This document shows, piece by piece, positions 1 to 2,847 of a stretch of 9,007 bases of DNA. The stretch is from positions 1 through 9,007 of the forward strand of contig JAWLBW010000187.1 of the NCBI GenBank assembly GCA_041687475.1, in the 5' to 3' direction. The DNA is from JAWLBW01 sp041687475 (lineage in GTDB: Bacteria > J088 > JAWLBW01). The notes beneath the pieces were generated by a model. The model had not been told where the DNA came from, did no database searches, and was given only the letters and a program-made list of their open reading frames with translations. A program made the position numbers and the translations under genes. Within the stretch, counting starts at the first letter, position 1; every line of letters begins with the position of its first letter.

Positions 1-129
1 CTCAAGGGCACGCTCAACCATCCGTTTGGTCAACTGCTTCAGCAAGCCATGCTCCCCAAGGATGTCTTCTGGTGAAGTACAATCTTTCAGGAGCTCATCA
101 AGAAGGGCGTCGGTTTTCTTGTCTTTCAC
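1..129 (-). CDS. IS256-family transposase, N-terminal 43 codons (runs off the window)
   Basis: The minus-strand frame starts at a GTG (127-129) and stays open to the left edge. It encodes the typical N-terminus of IS256/mutator-type transposases: short charged residues, then DALLDELLKD, a SPEDILGEHGLLKQL block and TKRMVERALE. In this family that stretch precedes a DDE catalytic domain, which would lie outside the window, so catalytic residues cannot be checked. A purine-rich GAGGAA lies just upstream (133-138) but is rather close to the GTG. No ATG is available before the in-frame stop at 163-165, which makes GTG the best start. The enzyme would cut and join the ends of its own element. Identification rests on recognition of the conserved N-terminal block; whether the gene is intact is unknown. 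Confidence 0.85.
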   Translation of the reverse strand, partial: MKDKKTDALLDELLKDCTSPEDILGEHGLLKQLTKRMVERALE

Positions 130-184
130 TGGTTCCTCACAGGGTTGGTAAAGAGTAACCAGTTACACAGTTAGTTGTACACCC
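1..184 (-). mobile_element. Left-edge fragment of an IS256-family insertion sequence, including one terminal inverted repeat
   Basis: Read on the minus strand from outside in, the sequence just upstream of the transposase begins about GGGTGTACAACTAACTG (tip near 180-184) and continues as TGTAACTGGTTACTC to about 153. IS256-family ends commonly combine a TGTACA-like tip with a GTAACTGGTTACTC-like inner part. The exact outer base is uncertain by a few nucleotides. The other end and the 8-9 bp target duplication lie outside the window. Confidence 0.7.
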
Positions 185-195
185 TCGAACCGCCG

Positions 196-227
196 ACCGT
201 CGGACTGCCGGACTGTCAGACTGCCGG
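196..227. repeat. 8-bp tandem repeat, four units (ACYGYCRG)
   Basis: Four contiguous octamers are ACCGTCGG, ACTGCCGG, ACTGTCAG and ACTGCCGG. The same octamer family recurs as three units at 1275-1298, separated from this tract by a gene. Related words (GTCCGACAGTCAG) occur near 2662-2674. Direct reading of the sequence; function unknown. Confidence 0.85.
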
Positions 228-263
228 CCCCGGTCTTCCGAACATCCAGAGTTTCTTTTCGAT

Positions 264-390
264 TTCCGCGTTCCGCTGTGGACGGGTGGACGTAGTGGAC
301 GGGGTGGACAGCGTTACGAGTTCCGATTTCCGCGTTTCTTGGGATTCCGCGTTCCGAGTTCCGCGCTTCAATTCCCCTTCCGCGTTCCCG
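264..390. repeat. Irregular TTCCGCG / GTGGAC short-repeat cluster
   Basis: TTCCGCGTTCC occurs at 264-274, 345-355 and 378-388, with shorter or variant copies at 328-338 and 359-365. Between them, 279-310 carries four GTGGAC-type units spaced 8-9 bp apart. The units are neither codon-structured nor perfectly periodic, so this looks like a decayed microsatellite-like region. Confidence 0.7.
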
Positions 391-443
391 CTCCCCATCG
401 CCGACGCACCCCCTCTCCCCATCGACGTACAACCGTGCTGCAA

Positions 444-1178
444 TTACTCGTCTTTCTGAAAGGCGTTCTTCACGAACGTGACGGAGCCGGGTACATGCAC
501 CGGTTCGCGGGTGTAACGCACGGTAAAGGGATGGTCGCTGTGAATCACGAAATCGCAGCGAGGTCGCCCGAACCACGTGCGCACAGGCACCACGATGTTG
601 CCCTCGTCGTTGAGAGCGGCAAGCCCGCGCAGGGTCTGCGGCTCCTGCTCCTGCATGATGGGGTCGAGCACGGTGTCGCCGTTCGGCTGAAGACGTACCG
701 TGCCGTAATCCATGCGCAGCCCGAACCAGACCGAGAACAGCCACTCCTGCTTTTCGGCGCTGGTCTCAAGAAAAAACGTAGCGTAAAACGCTTCGTCGCC
801 GGGGTGGTGAATGATTTCCTGGTGCCGGTAGTCGGGGTGGCGTCGCTGGGCGCCCAGAAACCGCGTGTACGAGCGAAAGGTGCGGGCCACGGTAAGTATG
901 TTGTGGCCGATGGCCCGGGGCAGCAACACCCCGGCGGCCGGCTGCAGGCGACCGTCCTGACTGCGCATGAGGCGTTCGGGAGCGATGCCGAGGGCGCCCG
1001 CCAGCACGGGCAGTTTGTCTTCGGGAACGAGACCGGTTCGCCGCCACTCGCGCAAACGGGCCACGGGCACCTTCATTTCCTTGGCCAGGGTGCCGAAGGA
1101 GGTGCCGGCCTTGCGCGAGTACCGTTTGAAGGCGCTCTCGAAAATCTCGATGCGAATCGGTACGCGTTCCGTCGACAT
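444..1178 (-). CDS. Putative HTH transcriptional regulator with an unrecognised C-terminal domain
   Basis: From ATG 1178 the product is 244 residues. An in-frame TTG at 1187 would add three residues. Residues about 27-70 look like a Cro/C1-type helix-turn-helix: SFGTLAKEMKVPVARLREW followed by LPVLAGALGIAPERL, typical of a DNA-binding helix pair with a supporting helix. Residues 80-244 are rich in aromatic and basic residues (FRSYTRFLGAQRRHPDY, EWLFSVWFGLRMDYG, RTWFGRPRCDF). I do not recognise that part; it could be a ligand-sensing or protein-interaction module. There are no membrane segments or signal peptide. No clear Shine-Dalgarno precedes the ATG, but a TAGATT hexamer sits seven bases before it, which suggests a leaderless message. 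The gene stands alone between two repeat blocks. That it is a real gene is fairly sure; DNA binding is an inference from the HTH. Confidence 0.75.
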   Translation of the reverse strand: MSTERVPIRIEIFESAFKRYSRKAGTSFGTLAKEMKVPVARLREWRRTGLVPEDKLPVLAGALGIAPERLMRSQDGRLQPAAGVLLPRAIGHNILTVARTFRSYTRFLGAQRRHPDYRHQEIIHHPGDEAFYATFFLETSAEKQEWLFSVWFGLRMDYGTVRLQPNGDTVLDPIMQEQEPQTLRGLAALNDEGNIVVPVRTWFGRPRCDFVIHSDHPFTVRYTREPVHVPGSVTFVKNAFQKDE

Positions 1179-1185
1179 GAGGAAC

Positions 1186-1191
1186 AATCTA
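1186..1191 (-). promoter_or_regulatory. Candidate -10 element for the HTH gene
   Basis: TAGATT (TANNNT pattern) on the minus strand ends seven bases before ATG 1178, so a transcript starting at the usual distance would begin at or next to the start codon. The -35 region is weak (TGGTGA at about 1209-1214). Confidence 0.35.
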
Positions 1192-1233
1192 CCAGCTCGG
1201 CTCGGCGCTCACCAGCTTTGCGCATGACCGGAC

Positions 1234-1248
1234 TTCCTTGTGAAGGAA
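1234..1248. promoter_or_regulatory. 15-bp inverted repeat, candidate operator upstream of the HTH gene
   Basis: TTCCTT-GTG-AAGGAA is a perfect 6-bp inverted repeat with a 3-bp spacer, about 55-70 bp upstream of the HTH gene start and outside the repeat tracts. Many HTH regulators bind such a site to control their own gene. Whether this one does is inference from position and symmetry only. Confidence 0.3.
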
Positions 1249-1274
1249 AGATGGGGCGAACATGAGATTGGGCG

Positions 1275-1298
1275 ACTGTCGGACCGTCGGACCGTCAG
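1275..1298. repeat. 8-bp tandem repeat, three units (ACYGTCRG)
   Basis: The contiguous octamers are ACTGTCGG, ACCGTCGG and ACCGTCAG. They belong to the same family as the four-unit tract at 196-227. Confidence 0.85.
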
Positions 1299-1526
1299 AA
1301 GGACGAGCTCCGACCTGGGGGAAGGGGGATGGCGATTCACGGGGAACCGTGGTTCTACCATCCATGCAGACACGGCACGCACCAGGCCAGGGAGCGGCTT
1401 TTCGGCCGCACGCGGGGATCGCAGCCATCCGGCTGCTCCGCTTCGCGTCCGTGCCGGACGGTTCGGTCGGTCGGTTTCAGACCTTGCGGCCGTTTATGGC
1501 GGTCCCCCGATTGTACGGATGAACGG

Positions 1527-1548
1527 GCCCCTCGGCGTGCCGAGGGGC
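1527..1548. other. Perfect 9-bp hairpin without a T-run
   Basis: GCCCCTCGG, loop CGTG, CCGAGGGGC. The stem is strong but no T-tract follows on either strand, so it is not a standard intrinsic terminator. It could be a structured repeat remnant, a protein site or part of an unrecognised RNA. Confidence 0.6.
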
Positions 1549-1609
1549 TACCGACGGTTGCACGTGGGGCCGTTGAAAAACCGATCAGCCGTGCTGTACG
1601 TCACCGCCG

Positions 1610-1654
1610 TCCGACGTCCGACGTCCGACGTCCGCCGTCCGACCGTGCTGCACG
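1610..1654. repeat. 7-bp tandem repeat (TCCGACG, five units) joined to the CGTGCTGCACG palindrome
   Basis: Units TCCGACG x3, TCCGCCG and TCCGACC run from 1610 to 1644 and lead directly into CGTGCTGCACG (1644-1654). The 20 bases at 1635-1654 recur exactly at 2634-2653. A tract of the same heptamer in the opposite orientation lies at 7675-7695, again next to a GCTGCACG word. Confidence 0.85.
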
Positions 1655-1687
1655 AAAAAAAGCTTCCCTTCCCCTCGCTTTCCGATC

Positions 1688-1693
1688 TATGAT
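1688..1693 (+). promoter_or_regulatory. Candidate -10 element for the 88-residue ORF
   Basis: TATGAT differs from TATAAT at one position and ends six bases before ATG 1700, so the predicted transcription start would fall on the start codon (a leaderless message). The -35 match (TTCCCT near 1664) is poor. Confidence 0.4.
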
Positions 1694-1699
1694 GCGGCC

Positions 1700-1966
1700 A
1701 TGGGCGACGAAGTCGAACAGTTACTGGCCCTGCACAACAGGGTGTTGCAGCAGTGCTGGACCATCAGAAGGCGTGTAGGCACCGTCGAAGCGCTGCAGGC
1801 ACACGCAGCGGCCCTGCGGGCGGCGGGCCGGCGCCTCCAGCAACTGCTCGATATGCATGCCGAAGCGCTTCCGGCGAAATTGCGCCAGGAAAGCATGCGG
1901 GCCGTCGCACGCACGTGGAGCATCGCCGAAGCCATGCAGACCGGACACGACCGGTTCGCGCACTGA
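1700..1966 (+). CDS. Small hypothetical helical protein (88 residues)
   Basis: An ATG-to-TGA frame of 89 codons with third positions strongly biased to G/C, as in the neighbouring genes. The protein has no recognised domain. It is rich in Ala, Leu, Arg, Gln and His, with heptad-like stretches such as LLALHNRVLQQCW and ALRAAGRRLQQLLDMHAEAL, so it is probably all-helical and may form a coiled coil or helical hairpin. It has no signal peptide or membrane segment and a single cysteine near residue 19. No Shine-Dalgarno is present; a TATGAT hexamer six bases before the ATG suggests leaderless expression. It reads away from the HTH gene and towards the 33-residue peptide gene, 339 bp downstream. 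Function is unknown. It could be a chance frame in GC-rich DNA, but composition and start context favour a real gene. Confidence 0.55.
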   Translation: MGDEVEQLLALHNRVLQQCWTIRRRVGTVEALQAHAAALRAAGRRLQQLLDMHAEALPAKLRQESMRAVARTWSIAEAMQTGHDRFAH

Positions 1967-2204
1967 GACGGGTTACCTGTCGACCGGCGTTTTCGCAGGG
2001 TGCAACCCCCCCGCGTGAAAGGCTTCGGCGCCCCCCTTCTCTTCGACCCGATTCAAGGTATGCTGGAACTGTACGAAGGCCGGACCACCGGCCAGCCCTC
2101 ACATTTACCCCGTCATTCAGGGTGGTTACGCGATCAGTGCGTCTGCGGATGATCATTTCTCCGTGCGACGCAAGTGGTCACGTACACCCCTTTTCTGCGC
2201 GCAC

Positions 2205-2231
2205 TTGATTCCGGCACACACGGGTTAGGCT
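2205..2231 (+). promoter_or_regulatory. Weak candidate promoter for the 33-residue peptide gene
   Basis: TTGATT (2205-2210) resembles a -35 box, and TAGGCT (2226-2231) fits the TANNNT -10 pattern. The 15-bp spacing is short. If real, the transcript would begin near 2238 with a leader of about 68 bases. Confidence 0.25.
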
Positions 2232-2232
2232 G

Positions 2233-2259
2233 GAAGTGAGGCTGATAGCAGCCCGCTTC
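2233..2259 (+). other. Stem-loop in the leader of the 33-residue peptide gene
   Basis: GAAGTG (2233-2238) pairs with CGCTTC (2254-2259, one G-U pair), A2239 is bulged, then GGCTG (2240-2244) pairs with CAGCC (2249-2253) around the loop ATAG. No T-run follows, so it is not a terminator. Its place about 33-60 bases before the ribosome binding site suggests an mRNA-stabilising or regulatory structure. Confidence 0.45.
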
Positions 2260-2291
2260 AACAGTGAAAAAGCAACGTCGTAACCCAGTGA

Positions 2292-2300
2292 GTGAGGAGA
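2292..2300 (+). promoter_or_regulatory. Strong Shine-Dalgarno site that sets the start of the peptide gene
   Basis: GTGAGGAGA contains AGGAG/GGAGA and ends five bases before ATG 2306. It is the best ribosome binding site in the window and the main reason to accept the very short reading frame. Confidence 0.75.
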
Positions 2301-2305
2301 ATCTC

Positions 2306-2407
2306 ATGCAGAAACCCATCTTGAATAAGAAGAAAATCGCCCGCGTGACCCTCGTGACCCCCGGCAACGGTGGCGACAACGGCGGAGACAACGGCGAGAT
2401 CTTCTGA
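2306..2407 (+). CDS. 33-residue Gly/Asn/Asp-rich peptide, possible precursor peptide
   Basis: A 34-codon frame (ATG 2306, TGA 2405-2407) with an excellent Shine-Dalgarno and a strong intrinsic terminator starting 19 bases after the stop, so it reads as a complete single-gene unit. The N-terminal half is basic and hydrophobic (MQKPILNKKKIARVTLVT). The C-terminal half is GNGGDNGGDN followed by GEIF. This two-part layout, and the LNKKKIARV word in particular, recalls leaders of some ribosomal natural-product precursors (class I lanthipeptide-type leaders with L-x-K-K-T-I-A-x-L). The tail has no Cys or Ser, and both Thr are in the N-terminal half, so lanthionine rings are unlikely. No modification enzyme or exporter is in the window. 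Alternatives are a regulatory or structural micropeptide, or a metal-binding tail. The gene call is fairly firm; the function is unknown. Confidence 0.65.
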   Translation: MQKPILNKKKIARVTLVTPGNGGDNGGDNGEIF

Positions 2408-2425
2408 CACCGGTCTCACTCCGAC

Positions 2426-2458
2426 AAAGGGCGGCCCCACTCGGGGCCGCCCTTTTTT
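2426..2458 (+). terminator. Intrinsic terminator of the peptide gene
   Basis: A 13-bp perfect stem, AAAGGGCGGCCCC / GGGGCCGCCCTTT, with the 4-base loop ACTC, ends in six T (2453-2458). It begins 19 bases after the peptide stop codon. On the minus strand only three T follow the stem, so use in that direction (for the protease operon, which ends 390 bp away) would be weak. Confidence 0.92.
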
Positions 2459-2606
2459 CGTCATGCGGTAGGGTTGCCCGTGGTGCACGGTTCGGGGGGA
2501 TACACGGAGGCGGTGAGACGCAGAGGGTTTGGTACTCGACACAGAGGACGTTGCCCAGCCGCCGAAATTACCTTCCGGGCTGCGTGCCCGAAGTGACGGA
2601 AGCACG

Positions 2607-2797
2607 AACCCGGTCACCGGTCACTGGCCACAACCGTCCGACCGTGCTGCACGCTCTGAAGGTCCGACAGTCAGAAAGTCTGCCGGTCAATCCGGTTCCC
2701 CGTGATGACACGTATTCCGTGCAAGACGAAACCGGCCACCGGCCACAGGCCACAACCTTCCGCCCGTATTGCACGGAAAGCCTGCCGGTCATTCCGT
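2607..2797. repeat. Two degenerate copies of a block of about 70-85 bp
   Basis: Copy A (2607-2690) and copy B (2729-2797) share the same order: CCGGYCA-type units, GGCCACAACC, a CCGYCCG word, GTGCTGCACG or GTATTGCACG, then a TCTGCCGGTCA or CCTGCCGGTCA word. Shared landmarks are offset by 122 bp at the left and 102 bp at the right, so copy A carries about 20 extra bases. The ACGAAACCGGCCA word in front of copy B recurs at 7635-7647. Confidence 0.65.
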
Positions 2798-2837
2798 ACG
2801 CCCGTCAACCCGTACGCCCGTCAACCCGTACGCCCGC
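2794..2837. repeat. 16-bp tandem repeat, about 2.7 units
   Basis: The unit CGTACGCCCGTCAACC starts at 2795, 2811 and 2827; the third copy is partial. It ends 11 bp before the protease stop codon on the opposite strand. Confidence 0.85.
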
Positions 2838-2847
2838 CCGGCCCGCT

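Larger units (their letters stand above)
185..443. repeat. Non-coding repeat patchwork between the IS end and the HTH gene
   Basis: No convincing gene is present; the open frames here are translations of repeats. From left to right it holds an 8-bp tandem tract (196-227), a run of TTCCGCG-type and GTGGAC-type units (264-390), and a block at 421-439 (ATCGACGTACAACCGTGCT) that recurs at 7557-7575 with one mismatch. No hairpin followed by a T-run was seen that would clearly terminate the HTH gene ending at 444. Confidence 0.6.
1179..1699. other. Non-coding gap between divergent genes (HTH gene and 88-residue ORF)
   Basis: This 521-bp gap holds the candidate promoter and operator of the HTH gene, an octamer repeat tract (1275-1298), small hairpins (1446-1460, CGTCCG-TGC-CGGACG; 1527-1548), a heptamer tract with palindrome (1610-1654), and a candidate promoter for the rightward 88-residue ORF (1688-1693). 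Open frames crossing it read through repeats and lack recognisable domains or ribosome sites. Nothing else could be identified in 1300-1520. Confidence 0.55.
1967..2305. other. Non-coding gap and leader region before the 33-residue peptide gene
   Basis: No gene is supported here. It contains a GC hairpin at 2078-2093 (GGCCGG-ACCA-CCGGCC, no T-run), a weak candidate promoter (2205-2231), a leader hairpin (2233-2259) and a strong ribosome binding site (2292-2300). Unlike the other gaps, it carries no copies of the short tandem repeats. Confidence 0.5.
2459..2847. repeat. Repeat-rich convergent gap between peptide gene and protease gene
   Basis: This 389-bp region holds two degenerate copies of a larger block (2607-2690 and 2729-2797), one exact CGTGCTGCACG palindrome (2643-2653), and a 16-bp tandem repeat (2794-2837) that runs almost to the protease stop codon. 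The first part (2459-2600) shows no repeat or gene that I can name. The long rightward open frame starting at 2551 lies antisense to the protease and is not a gene. Confidence 0.6.

Noticed and set aside
163..744. 193-codon minus-strand frame upstream of the transposase
   Set aside because: It ends at a stop just before the transposase GTG and consists of translated repeats and an off-frame copy of the HTH gene. It is neither a transposase extension nor a gene.
339..1265. 308-codon open frame on the plus strand
   Set aside because: It is antisense to the HTH gene, begins in repeats and has no recognisable domain; the minus-strand frame has a clear helix-turn-helix.
1240..1778. Overlapping plus-strand frames of about 150 codons before the 88-residue ORF
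   Set aside because: They translate tandem repeats (RRPTSDVRRP-type words), have no ribosome binding site and no family resemblance.
2078..2093. GGCCGG-ACCA-CCGGCC as a terminator for the 88-residue ORF
   Set aside because: The stem is only 6 bp and no T-run follows, so it does not meet the criteria for an intrinsic terminator.
2306..2407. Calling the 33-residue peptide a lanthipeptide precursor
   Set aside because: The leader-like word is suggestive, but the tail has no Cys and no Ser/Thr for lanthionine rings, and no synthetase is nearby. Only a generic possible-precursor label is justified.
185..2847. Possible CRISPR array in the short direct repeats
   Set aside because: Units are 7-16 bp and contiguous or irregular, with no 25-40 bp repeat alternating with unique spacers, and no cas gene is present.
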